A stretch of 64,000 nt of DNA from Parasedimentitalea psychrophila (GTDB lineage Bacteria > Pseudomonadota > Alphaproteobacteria > Rhodobacterales > Rhodobacteraceae). Position 1 is the first letter of the stretch. The number at the start of each line of letters is the position of its first letter. The stretch covers positions 4,735,501 through 4,799,500 of the forward strand of contig NZ_CP127247.1 in the NCBI RefSeq assembly GCF_030285785.1, given 5' to 3'. The translations under genes and the position numbers were made by a program. Of this stretch, positions 55,402 to 63,744 are shown piece after piece. Under the pieces are notes generated by a model. The model was not told the DNA's origin, ran no database searches, and saw nothing but the letters and a program-made list of their open reading frames with translations.

Positions 55402-55512
55402 CAAAACCATCCCTATGCTTTTTGCATCAGAGTGATCACATTGGGCAGAATGTGCAAGAAGCCGCTGCGAAAATGGAGCGGTTCAATTCAACCATTTCCC
55501 CGACGTCAAAAT

Positions 55513-55530
55513 TAGTTTAACACTAAACTA
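55513..55530. promoter_or_regulatory. Palindrome TAGTTTA-ACAC-TAAACTA in the maeB/VOC-cupin divergent region
   Basis: Perfect 7-bp arms with a 4-bp centre, ending 19 bp before the maeB start. Its place near the maeB start is typical of a repressor operator; the regulator is not identified. Confidence 0.65.
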
Positions 55531-55549
55531 CATATTTTTGGAGCGCCCT

Positions 55550-57823
55550 ATGTCCGATACTCAGAACCTCCGCCAGGCTGCCTTGCATTATCACGAATCC
55601 CCGCAGCCCGGTAAGTTGGAGATCCGTGCGACCAAGCCGATGGCCAATGGTCGCGACCTGGCCCGCGCCTATTCGCCCGGCGTTGCCGAGGCCTGCACCG
55701 AGATCCTGGCCGACCCCGCCAATGCTGCCCGCTATACCATCCGCGGCAATCTGGTGGCGGTGGTGACCAACGGCACTGCGGTGCTGGGGCTGGGCAACAT
55801 CGGCGCACTGGCCTCAAAACCGGTGATGGAGGGCAAGGCGGTTCTGTTCAAGAATTTTGCCGGCATTGATTGCTTTGACATCGAAGTGAACGAGAGCGAC
55901 CCCGAAAAACTGGCCGATATCGTCTGCGCGCTGGAACCCACCTTCGGCGCCATCAATCTAGAGGACATCAAGGCCCCGGATTGCTTTATCGTTGAGAAGA
56001 TCTGCCGCGAACGGATGAATATTCCGGTGTTCCACGACGATCAGCACGGCACCGCCATTGTGGTTGGCGCCGCCGCCAAAAACGCTCTGCATGTGGTTGG
56101 CAAAAGCTTTGACGACATCAAGATCGTTTCAACCGGCGGCGGCGCGGCCGGAATTGCCTGCCTCAACATGCTGTTGAAACTGGGTGTCAAGCGTCAGAAT
56201 ATTTGGCTCTGCGACATTCACGGCTTGGTCTATGAGGGCCGCGTTGAGGATATGAACCCGCATAAGGCGGCCTTTGCCCAGGCTTCGGACAAGCGAACGC
56301 TGGATGACGTCATCGACGGTGCCGATCTGTTTCTTGGGCTGTCCGGGCCCAATGTGCTGAAGCCAGAAATGGTTGCCAAGATGTCTGACAAGCCGATCAT
56401 CTTTGCGCTGGCCAATCCCAACCCGGAAATCATGCCCGAAGAGGCCCGCAAGGTAAAACCGGACGCCATCATCGCCACCGGGCGCAGTGATTTCCCCAAT
56501 CAGGTCAACAACGTGTTGTGCTTTCCGTTTATCTTTCGCGGCGCATTGGATGTTGGCGCAACTGAGATCAACGACGCCATGCAGATTGCCTGTGTCGAGG
56601 GCATCGCCGAACTGGCCCGCGCCACCACCTCGGCCGAGGCGGCCGCCGCCTATAAGGGCGAACAGCTGACCTTTGGCGCCGATTACCTGATCCCCAAACC
56701 GTTTGACCCTCGGTTGGTGGCAGTGGTGTCCTCGGCGGTGGCCAAGGCGGCGATGGAAACCGGTGTTGCCACCCGTCAAATCGACGACATGGAAGCCTAC
56801 AAACAAAAACTGAACCAGACGGTGTTCAAATCGGCACTGCTGATGAAGCCCGTGTTTGAATCGGCCCGCGTTGCCTCGCGCCGGATTGTATTTGCCGAGG
56901 GTGAAGACGAACGGGTGCTGCGCGCGGCGCAGGCGATTTTGGAAGAAACCACCGAGACCCCGATCCTGATTGGTCGCCCCGAGGTGATAGACGCCCGCTG
57001 CGAAAAGCTGGGGCTGGATATTCGCCCCGGCTCCGATTTTCAGATCGTCAATCCCGAGAACGATCCGCGCTATTACGATTACTGGAACAGTTATCATCGG
57101 CTGCTGCAACGTCAGGGCGTCACCCCCGACATCGCCAAGGCGGTGATGCGCACCAATACCACGGCCATTGGCGCCATCATGGTACAGCGCGGCGAGGCCG
57201 ACAGCCTGATCTGCGGCACCTTTGGTGAATATCGCTGGCACCTGAATTACGTCACGCAGATGCTGGGGGGCAATAGCTTTGAGCCACACGGCGCTCTGTC
57301 GCTGATGATCCTCGAAGACGGCCCCCTGTTCATCGCCGACACCCATGTCCGGGTAGAACCCACCCCCGAGCAGATTGCCCAGTCGGTGATTGGCGCCGCC
57401 CGTCACGTGCGCCGCTTTGGTCTGGAGCCCAAGATCGCGCTGTGTTCGCAGTCTCAGTTTGGCAATACCAACTGCGATACCGGCACCCGGTTGCGCGCTG
57501 CACTGGAAATCCTGAACGACAAGCCGCGTGATTTTGTCTATGAGGGCGAAATGAACATCGACACCGCTCTGGATGCTGACCTTAGGTCGCGGATCTTCCC
57601 CAACTCGCGGATGGAGGGCGCCGCCAATGTGCTGATCTTTGCTCATGCGGATGCGGCCAGCGGTGTGCGCAACATTCTGAAAATGCGGGCAGACGGGCTG
57701 GAGGTCGGGCCGATTCTGATGGGCATGGGAAACCGCGCCCATATCGTGTCACCGTCGATCACCGCACGCGGATTGCTGAACATGGCCGCCATTGCCGGCA
57801 CGCCGGTCACCCACTACGGCTAA
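55550..57823 (+). CDS. maeB: NADP-dependent malic enzyme with phosphotransacetylase-like C-terminal domain
   Basis: 757 aa. The N-terminal ~430 residues are malic enzyme ([24 protein letters not shown], and the NADP fold [17 protein letters not shown]). The C-terminal ~320 residues resemble phosphate acetyltransferase ([14 protein letters not shown]) but act as a regulatory domain in studied MaeB proteins. Converts malate to pyruvate with NADPH. Start at 55550 with GGAG upstream; the frame is open 12 nt earlier. Confidence 0.96.
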   Translation: MSDTQNLRQAALHYHESPQPGKLEIRATKPMANGRDLARAYSPGVAEACTEILADPANAARYTIRGNLVAVVTNGTAVLGLGNIGALASKPVMEGKAVLFKNFAGIDCFDIEVNESDPEKLADIVCALEPTFGAINLEDIKAPDCFIVEKICRERMNIPVFHDDQHGTAIVVGAAAKNALHVVGKSFDDIKIVSTGGGAAGIACLNMLLKLGVKRQNIWLCDIHGLVYEGRVEDMNPHKAAFAQASDKRTLDDVIDGADLFLGLSGPNVLKPEMVAKMSDKPIIFALANPNPEIMPEEARKVKPDAIIATGRSDFPNQVNNVLCFPFIFRGALDVGATEINDAMQIACVEGIAELARATTSAEAAAAYKGEQLTFGADYLIPKPFDPRLVAVVSSAVAKAAMETGVATRQIDDMEAYKQKLNQTVFKSALLMKPVFESARVASRRIVFAEGEDERVLRAAQAILEETTETPILIGRPEVIDARCEKLGLDIRPGSDFQIVNPENDPRYYDYWNSYHRLLQRQGVTPDIAKAVMRTNTTAIGAIMVQRGEADSLICGTFGEYRWHLNYVTQMLGGNSFEPHGALSLMILEDGPLFIADTHVRVEPTPEQIAQSVIGAARHVRRFGLEPKIALCSQSQFGNTNCDTGTRLRAALEILNDKPRDFVYEGEMNIDTALDADLRSRIFPNSRMEGAANVLIFAHADAASGVRNILKMRADGLEVGPILMGMGNRAHIVSPSITARGLLNMAAIAGTPVTHYG

Positions 57824-57875
57824 TCCGCCAGCGCAACATAACAGGGCTGCTGGTCATTTGCTCTTGCAGCCCCCC

Positions 57876-57937
57876 CCCTTTGCCCCTGTGTTCAATACCA
57901 AACGGACAAAGGGGCAAGGGGGCAAAGGGGCAAAGGG
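57876..57937. repeat. GGGGCAAA-rich repeat forming a 12-bp hairpin between convergent genes
   Basis: CCCTTTGCCCCT (57876-57887) is exactly inverted at 57926-57937, in a run of direct GGGGCAA(A) copies. It lies between the maeB and SDR stops and may terminate both, with a 38-nt loop. Confidence 0.5.
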
Positions 57938-57946
57938 CGATGCCTG

Positions 57947-58654
57947 TTATATCTCGACACGCACCTCGTGCATCCACAGTTTTTCTGGCCGTGACAGCAT
58001 AAAGACAACCACGTCAGCCAGATCGTCAGGCTCGGTAAAGATGTGGTTTGGAACCTCTTCGCCAGCCTTGGCAAACATACCCGTATTGGTGCCGCTCTGA
58101 TACAGTCCGGCGACCCGTACACCGGTTTCGGCCTCATCTTCCTTCAACACATCGGTAAACCCGCGCACGCCATATTTGGTGGCCGAGTAAACCGATTGCC
58201 CGGCCTGAGCGACAACGCCGGATTTGGACGCAATATTGAGAATCGCGGCCTCACCTCGTGTGCGCAGCATTGGCAGGATGTGCAGCGTCAGTTGCATCAG
58301 GGCAGTCAGATTGGTCTGAACGGTTGTGACCAGCATATCCGCATCAATAGAATCGAGCGGCCCGGCTTTGTGCCAGACACCGGCGTTGTTGATAAGGATA
58401 TCAACAACGCCAAAATCAGTTTCAATCGTTTGCGCCGTGGTCGCCAAGGCCTTTGCATCCATGAAATCGACGGCATAGGCGCGTGCCTCGACAGCCCCCA
58501 GAGCCAGCGATTCAGCCACCACCGCATCAAGCCGCGTGCTGTTGCGGCCAAGAACGGCCAGTTTGCAGCCTTCGGCAGCCAGTTTCAGACAAATATGCCT
58601 GCCAATGCCATCGCTGCCGCCGGTTACAATGACGGTTTTACCTTTAAGTTGCAT
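57947..58654 (-). CDS. Short-chain dehydrogenase/reductase
   Basis: 235 aa classical SDR: cofactor loop VTGGSDGIGRHIC, NNAGVWHK, catalytic Ser in NIASKSG and YSATKYG (Tyr/Lys). Arg/Asn after the second strand (LGRNSTRL) suggests NADP(H). Substrate unknown. It lies at the edge of the accessory region and has no operon partner. Confidence 0.9.
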   Translation of the reverse strand: MQLKGKTVIVTGGSDGIGRHICLKLAAEGCKLAVLGRNSTRLDAVVAESLALGAVEARAYAVDFMDAKALATTAQTIETDFGVVDILINNAGVWHKAGPLDSIDADMLVTTVQTNLTALMQLTLHILPMLRTRGEAAILNIASKSGVVAQAGQSVYSATKYGVRGFTDVLKEDEAETGVRVAGLYQSGTNTGMFAKAGEEVPNHIFTEPDDLADVVVFMLSRPEKLWMHEVRVEI

Positions 58655-59536
58655 GTCAATAATTCCTTATTGTTAGCCAGACCCCATTCTCAACACGATG
58701 CCGATGTTGTTGGACACTTATTATTGCAGTAACCGGAAGACCCCGGAGGATGGCGGAAGAAGCCGGATAGAACCTTATAAACAAGGGGTTTCGTGACGGT
58801 GGGCCGCGTTCTGGACAAATTTTTTGGATGTCCTTCAAAACAGCTTAATACGGGCCTTTAACGCCGTTTGAACAATATTGAGACACCTATCTTTGCAAAT
58901 TATTCTGACCTCTCTGCGAGCCTTATAAATAAGGTTGATCGGCCATTGTAGCCGTCTCGGCAGCCCGGCAAGCGCGCTCTCTCTAAGGGTCGAAACTGGG
59001 AAATCCTGCGCCAAGTTTGTTCACGGCTTCCCAGATAGGGATTTGTTTAAAGAGATCAAAGATATAGGGGTATTTGAAAAATTCCCTTACGTGCTGGAAG
59101 TGGGAATCGTTTTTGGGGAAAACCGACACATGGTGCTCCCAACTGGGATCCGAGCACAGCACTCATTTCTAACACTTTCATCCAATAGCTGCCATTCGAA
59201 CGATACCCAGAAAACTCCGAACTAGCGCAGTCAGCGAACAATGCTACGGCCGCAGAAATCCGTCACTAAGGGCGGTAAGGAGCCGTTCGCTGCGAAGAGC
59301 ACTAACGGCAGCTATGCGGACAGGGTGAGTTTTGCCTCAGTTGCACCTATGGCCGCTATTGGCGGACATTATTCTTGTGTATCTCTGAGTTGACGATAAA
59401 AAAGTGCGCAAAATCAGCTGAGGGGTGAGTAAGTGTTAGGTTCTGCCAGTGTTTGCCATGAGGGCTTGGAGAATGGTCTGGACGTAGTGGTGCAGTCGAT
59501 TGGCGATTTGAAATATTCTAAATTACAGGTACTATT
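58655..59536. other. 880-bp gene-poor, AT-richer stretch
   Basis: No full gene can be supported. The open frames at 58935-59225 (+) and 59056-59241 (-) have no RBS and unlikely composition. On the minus strand, 59518-59444 would encode a short tail, IFQIANRLHHYVQTILQALM and six further residues, which reads like the end of a protein and may be debris of an old gene or transposase. Nothing else is seen. Confidence 0.5.
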
Positions 59537-59797
59537 ATGCTACGCATACTGACATTTTATTTCTGCATAGCAGCCAGTGCCGCTTTAGCTGATCAGGGCT
59601 CTGATGAGAGTTTAAAGGCGTCTCTCAAAGCAATGGGCTATGAGAACATTGTATTTGAAGGGTGCGATGTAAGCTATACCCAAAAATTTGTTCCGACGCA
59701 TGAGACCAATGGGTTCTCTTCTTTGACCCACATTTTGAAAGTGAGCCAACTAGGCTCAGGACCCATTAATCTGCTTGAGGCTATCTGTTCTGCATGA
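59537..59797 (+). pseudogene. Small secreted-protein gene interrupted by tandem IS copies
   Basis: The frame starts MLRILTFYFCIAASAALADQ, a clear signal peptide cleaved after ALA, followed by a short Cys-containing mature part (YENIVFEGCDVSYTQKF). The native sequence ends at 59752 where the IS begins; the last 14 codons are IS-derived. Removing both IS copies and one TA joins CAACTA to GTCCCAAG (61594 on) and the frame would close 20 codons later. The intact product of about 92 aa is not recognised. Confidence 0.6.
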
Positions 59798-60174
59798 TTC
59801 AAGGCCCCAAATTACGGGGGTTTTATGAGTAATCTTTTCTGGCTGAGCGAAGATCAGATGGCTCGGCTTCGGCCCTATTTTCCGAAGAGTCATGGCGTGC
59901 CACGGGTCGATGATTGTCGAGTGTTAAGTGGTATTATTTTCATCAATCGCAATGGGTTGCGTTGGTGTGATGCGCCCAAGGAGTATGGTCCACACAAGAC
60001 GCTCTACAACCGCTGGAAACGGTGGAGCGACATGGGGGTGTTCGCGCGGATTATGATGGGGCTGGCAGCCGAGGTTCCTGACAACAAGACGATCTCAATT
60101 GACGCAACTTACCTCAAGGCACATCGCACGGCCTCCAGCCTGCGGGTAAAAAAAGGGGGCGTGGACGTCTGATC

Positions 60175-60214
60175 CCCTGCCCGGCAGGGCATTGCGCATC
60201 AATGTCCCGAGAGG
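60175..60214 (+). repeat. Hairpin insert X in transposase of copy 1 (second copy at 61096-61135)
   Basis: 40 nt not expected from related transposases, inserted between codons for LI and GRTK. It is tiled by three 15-nt hairpins: 60175-60189 (7-bp arms, 1-nt loop), 60190-60204 (5-bp arms), 60204-60218 (5-bp arms, using the first bases after the insert). Confidence 0.65.
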
Positions 60215-60256
60215 GGACGTACCAAGGGCGGTATGAACACGAAGTTGCATGCCGTG

Positions 60257-60294
60257 CCCCCTCTCATGGTTTGCAGGCAAACCACTGCCGGGCA
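60257..60294 (+). repeat. Hairpin insert Y in transposase of copy 1 (second copy at 61178-61215)
   Basis: 38 nt following the codons for KLHAV. It holds TGGTTTG-CAGG-CAAACCA (60267-60284) and an 8-bp-arm, 1-nt-loop hairpin (60282-60298). CCCCTCTC at 60258-60265 and CTGCCGGGCAG at 60285-60295 are complementary to stretches of insert X, so X and Y can also pair with each other. Confidence 0.65.
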
Positions 60295-60672
60295 GTGGAC
60301 GCGATTGGGCGGCCGATCCAGTTCTTCCTGACCGCCGGTCAGGTTAGCGATTACACTGGGGCAAGAGCTCTGGTGAATAGTCTGCCAGCGGCCGACTGGC
60401 TATTGGGAGATCGCGGATATGACGCGGATTGGTTCCGAGAGGCCCTTGTAGATATGGGAATATCGCCCTGCATCCCTGGACGAAAGTCGCGAGACAAAAC
60501 CATCAAGTACGACAAGCGTCGTTACAAAAGACGTAACCGGATTGAGATCATGTTTGGTCGCCTGAAAGACTGGCGGCGCGTGGCTACCCGTTATGACCGA
60601 TGCCCGAAGGTCTTCCTGTCCGCCATCGCTCTCGCAGCAACCGTGATCTTCTGATTATGAGTCCTGAGCCTA

Positions 60673-61591
60673 GGCTCAGGACCCATTAATCTGCTTGAGG
60701 CTATCTGTTCTGCATGATTCAAGGCCCCAAATTACGGGGGTTTTATGAGTAATCTTTTCTGGCTGAGAGAAGATCAGATGGCACGGCTTCGGCCCTATTT
60801 TCCGAAGAGTCATGGCGTGCCACGGGTCGATGATTGTCGAGTGTTAAGTGGTATTATTTTCATCAATCGCAATGGGTTGCGTTGGTGTGATGCGCCCAAG
60901 GAGTATGGTCCACACAAGACGCTCTACAACCGCTGGAAACGGTGGAGCGACATGGGGGTGTTCGCGCGGATTATGATGGGGCTGGCAGCCGAGGTTCCTG
61001 ACAACAAGACGATCTCAATTGACGCAACTTACCTCAAGGCACATCGAACGGCCTCCAGCCTGCGGGTAAAAAAAAGGGGGCGTGGACGTCTGATCCCCTG
61101 CCCGGCAGGGCATTGCGCATCAATGTCCCGAGAGGGGACGTACCAAGGGCGGTATGAACACGAAGTTGCATGCCGTGCCCCCTCTCATGGTTTGCAGGCA
61201 AACCACTGCCGGGCAGTGGACGCGATTGGGCGGCCGATCCAGTTCTTCCTGACCGCCGGTCAGGTTAGCGATTACACTGGGGCAAGAGCTCTGGTGAATA
61301 GCCTGCCAGCGGCCGACTGGCTATTGGGAGATCGCGGATATGACGCGGATTGGTTCCGAGAGGCCCTTGTAGATATGGGAATAACGCCCTGCATCCCTGG
61401 ACGAAAGTCGCGAGACAAAACCATCAAGTACGACAAGCGTCGTTACAAAAGACGTAACCGGATTGAGATCATGTTTGGTCGCCTGAAAGACTGGCGGCGC
61501 GTGGCTACCCGTTATGACCGATGCCCGAAGGTCTTCCTGTCCGCCATCGCTCTCGCAGCAACCGTGATCTTCTGGTTATGAGTCCTGAGCC
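60673..61591 (+). mobile_element. IS5-family (IS427-like) insertion sequence, copy 2
   Basis: 919 bp, head-to-tail with copy 1 and nearly identical (about seven differences seen by eye). Its right flank is TA at 61592-61593. The joint with copy 1 is CCTGAGCC-TA-GGCTCAGG, a perfect palindrome made by abutting a right and a left end. Confidence 0.93.
60745..61581 (+). CDS. IS5-family transposase, full-length frame (copy 2)
   Basis: 278-aa DDE transposase, open throughout. The catalytic triad is in SIDATYLKAHR, LGDRGYDADWF and RRNRIEIMFGRLKD. Between the first and second Asp, residues ~113-160 (IPCPAGHCASMSREGTYQGR and following) do not match the usual IGRTKGGMNTKLHAV of the group; those residues are encoded in the +1 frame at 61136-61177 (middle segment between the two inserts). 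As read straight through the protein has about 26 extra residues, so its activity is uncertain. Confidence 0.88.
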   Translation: MSNLFWLREDQMARLRPYFPKSHGVPRVDDCRVLSGIIFINRNGLRWCDAPKEYGPHKTLYNRWKRWSDMGVFARIMMGLAAEVPDNKTISIDATYLKAHRTASSLRVKKRGRGRLIPCPAGHCASMSREGTYQGRYEHEVACRAPSHGLQANHCRAVDAIGRPIQFFLTAGQVSDYTGARALVNSLPAADWLLGDRGYDADWFREALVDMGITPCIPGRKSRDKTIKYDKRRYKRRNRIEIMFGRLKDWRRVATRYDRCPKVFLSAIALAATVIFWL

Positions 61592-61593
61592 TA

Positions 61594-61852
61594 GTCCCAA
61601 GATCAAATTCCACAGTGCAGATTTCGCTTTGCTGCCGCTCGTGGGGAGTGCCGTAATCAGAAAAATAGCCTAGAAACAAAGTGGAGAAAGCCACCAATTT
61701 TTTCATGTGTCCAACGTGACGACATTGTCGGTGGATTTTATGACTTGTCGGCTTAATGAAATTGGCCAATTATTGTGTAAATTGTATTCCTGTGACCTAC
61801 AGGGAAACTCATTCGGCCGTTAATAGAAATTCGGCCGTTGAATGGAGGCCAG
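61594..61852. other. Remainder of the IS target and promoter region of the FAD-enzyme gene
   Basis: Begins with the displaced 3' end of the interrupted small gene. A short open stretch in another frame (61593-61670, KIKFHSADFALLPLVGSAVI) looks protein-like and may be the gene's true end after a frameshift. AT-rich DNA follows, then the direct repeats at 61811-61839. Confidence 0.45.
61811..61839. promoter_or_regulatory. Direct repeat ATTCGGCCGTT x2 before the FAD-enzyme gene
   Basis: Two exact 11-bp copies (61811-61821 and 61829-61839) with a 7-bp spacer lie 13 bp ahead of the start codon, the second abutting the RBS (GGAGG). The CGGCCG core is itself palindromic. A binding site or a translational control element is possible. 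Confidence 0.55.
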
Positions 61853-63340
61853 ATGAAAAGGATTGCCCGCCGAGCTTTCCTGCTCGGGTCTGGTGGCGCA
61901 GCAGGATGGATTGCGGCCAACCAGTTTAGTGTGAAACAACCGGTGTTTGATGGGGTGAAACGGATTATTCCTTCATCGGGCGGAGGTATCCTCAACGATG
62001 CTAGCGGACTTTCTGCAACACCTGTTCATAAGCATATCGTGATTAGCGAGGACCCAGGCGAAGCCCTGATCCAGGTAGTGCGCAATGAGATGCGTGCGGC
62101 GAAGGCAGATGGGCGGCCGTTCAACATTGGCGCGGCGCGTCACTCCATGGGTGGCCAAGCCATTCCAAGGAATGGAATCGCAATGACCTTCGAAAACAGC
62201 ATGATCGAACCCGATACGGATGCAGGCGTATACCGTGTGCACGCTGGCGCGCGCTGGTCCCAGGTGATTTCCGCCCTCGATCTGATTGGTTTTTCTCCCA
62301 AAGTTATGCAATCGAACAACGATTTTGGAGTTGCTGCTACCTACAGCGTGAATGCGCATGGGTGGCCGGTGCCTTATGGCCCAATGGGGTCGACGGTGCG
62401 TTCCCTCAACATGATCCTGCCGTCCGGAGAACTTGTTACCTGTTCACGGAAGGAAAACTCCGAGCTTTTCGGGCATGCTATGGGCGGTTATGGCCTGATT
62501 GGTGCGATAGTGGATCTAGAAGTAGAGATGGAGAACAATACCCGGCTCTTTCCTCTCTATGAGGTCATGCCAGCAGACGAGTTCAGCAGAGCCTATCAGA
62601 CTGCCCTAATGGATCCGGAAGTCACAATGGCCTATGGGCGCCTCAATGTGGAACGTGCTGCATTTTTCGAAGAGGCATTACTCGTTACCTACCGAAAAAC
62701 AACAGAACAGGAAAATCTTCCGCCAGTAGGCGGGTCGGGCTGGATGTCTGTTTTGGCAAGCCGCATTTACCGGGCCCAGCTCGGAAGTGAGCCGATGAAG
62801 GATTTTCGCTGGTGGAATGAAACTGTCATCGGACCAACTCTCGGAGGTGGAGATGTTACACGTAACGGCCTGATGAACGAGCCTGTTAAAACGCTTGATG
62901 ACCGGAATCCAGACCGGGTTGACATACTCCATGAGTATTTTGTTGATTTCGACAGGTTCAACGAGTTTCTGACGGTTTGCCGAGAGGTCATCCCAGCCTC
63001 TTACCAGGAGTTCTTGAATGTCACTTTGCGCTACGTGGCAGCTGATGCGGAAAGCACCCTGTCTTATGCGCCTAAACCGCGCATTGCGGCGGTCATGTCC
63101 TTCAGCCAAGAATTAGCCGAGCGGGCAGAAGCAGACATGGCACGGATGACTGAGATATTGATCGATAGAATAGTGGCTATTGGCGGCGCTTTTTACCTGC
63201 CGTATCGCCCACACGCACGTGTCGACCAGTTGGTAGCTGCATATCCGCAGGTGCCTGCTTTCGTGGATGCCAAACGCCGCATTGACCCTGACCTCATCCT
63301 GCGGAATAATTTTTGGGACACATATTTGAGAACGCTATGA
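61853..63340 (+). CDS. Tat-exported FAD-binding oxidoreductase (VAO/PCMH type)
   Basis: 495 aa. The N-terminus RIARRAFLLGSGGAAGWIAA is a twin-arginine signal. The PCMH FAD domain follows: FNIGAARHSMGGQAI, VHAGARWSQVISAL and VAATYSVNAHGWPVPYGPMG are the pyrophosphate- and isoalloxazine-binding segments; YGLIGAIVDLEVEME ends the domain. The His of the SMGGQ segment, used for covalent FAD in some members, is present upstream (ARHS). It probably oxidises an alcohol, sugar or lactone outside the cytoplasm; substrate unknown. ATG 61853 with GGAGG is chosen. Overlaps the next gene as ATGA. Confidence 0.85.
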   Translation: MKRIARRAFLLGSGGAAGWIAANQFSVKQPVFDGVKRIIPSSGGGILNDASGLSATPVHKHIVISEDPGEALIQVVRNEMRAAKADGRPFNIGAARHSMGGQAIPRNGIAMTFENSMIEPDTDAGVYRVHAGARWSQVISALDLIGFSPKVMQSNNDFGVAATYSVNAHGWPVPYGPMGSTVRSLNMILPSGELVTCSRKENSELFGHAMGGYGLIGAIVDLEVEMENNTRLFPLYEVMPADEFSRAYQTALMDPEVTMAYGRLNVERAAFFEEALLVTYRKTTEQENLPPVGGSGWMSVLASRIYRAQLGSEPMKDFRWWNETVIGPTLGGGDVTRNGLMNEPVKTLDDRNPDRVDILHEYFVDFDRFNEFLTVCREVIPASYQEFLNVTLRYVAADAESTLSYAPKPRIAAVMSFSQELAERAEADMARMTEILIDRIVAIGGAFYLPYRPHARVDQLVAAYPQVPAFVDAKRRIDPDLILRNNFWDTYLRTL

Positions 63341-63744
63341 GCAAACTTCAGAAGATCTCGATTGGCTATTTCATAGCTCTGATGATCGCAGCCTCGATCA
63401 ACTACATTCCCGGACTGACCGACGAAAGCGGACTGGCCTTTGGCATCTTCGCATTGGACTTATACGACGATGCTTTACATGTGGCTTCGGCTCTCTGGGC
63501 GCTAATCGCGGGTCTGATGTCGCGCAAAGCAGCGAGGATCTTCCTTGTCCTTTTCGGTGCAGCATACATGGGTGACGGCATTTTTGGCTTCTTCACAGGT
63601 TATGGTTTTCTGGATATGGGCATCTTCACTAACGCCTCTCTGGGCATGGAATTGTCGCTTGGGCGCAGTCTTGCGAACCTACCACATCTGGCACTTGGTG
63701 GATTTGCGCTCGTTTCGGGCCTCTTCATCGAGCCCCGAGCGTGA
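63337..63744 (+). CDS. Small four-helix membrane protein
   Basis: 135 aa with four hydrophobic segments (about residues 7-27, 40-63, 70-95 and 108-130). Acidic positions in the second (ALDLYDDALHVASALWAL) recall DUF4383-like small membrane proteins. It overlaps the FAD-enzyme gene and the next gene by four bases each (ATGA, GTGA). Possibly an anchor or partner of the exported oxidoreductase; not proved. Confidence 0.75.
   Translation: MSKLQKISIGYFIALMIAASINYIPGLTDESGLAFGIFALDLYDDALHVASALWALIAGLMSRKAARIFLVLFGAAYMGDGIFGFFTGYGFLDMGIFTNASLGMELSLGRSLANLPHLALGGFALVSGLFIEPRA

Larger units (their letters stand above)
59825..60654 (+). pseudogene. Transposase of IS copy 1, split by a one-base difference
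   Basis: The first frame (59825-60172, 115 aa) holds the N-terminal DUF4096-like part and first catalytic Asp (SIDATYLKAHR). It ends shortly after a run of seven A and five G (60148-60159). The remaining part is open in the -1 frame and carries LGDRGYDADWF (second Asp) and RRNRIEIMFGRLKD (Glu). Copy 2 has eight A at this site and is open throughout. A -1 slip on the A-run could rejoin copy 1; otherwise it is inactive. The last two residues found in copy 2 (WL) are lost to a TGA here. Confidence 0.85.
59753..60670 (+). mobile_element. IS5-family (IS427-like) insertion sequence, copy 1
   Basis: 918 bp. Ends are imperfect inverted repeats: GGCTCAGGACCCATTAATC at the left and, on the opposite strand, GGCTCAGGACTCATAATC at the right. 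Flanks are TA at 59751-59752 and 60671-60672; the latter is shared with copy 2. The TA duplication and the transposase type both point to the IS427 group. Confidence 0.93.

Noticed and set aside
56129-57742. 537-codon minus-strand frame opposite maeB
   Set aside because: Same reason; the plus-strand malic enzyme explains the sequence completely.
58935-59225. 96-codon frame in the accessory gap
   Set aside because: No RBS, unlikely composition; may include remnants but cannot be supported as a gene.
59444-59518. Minus-strand 24-residue tail resembling a transposase end
   Set aside because: Too short to name; a stop lies directly upstream. Mentioned under the gap only.
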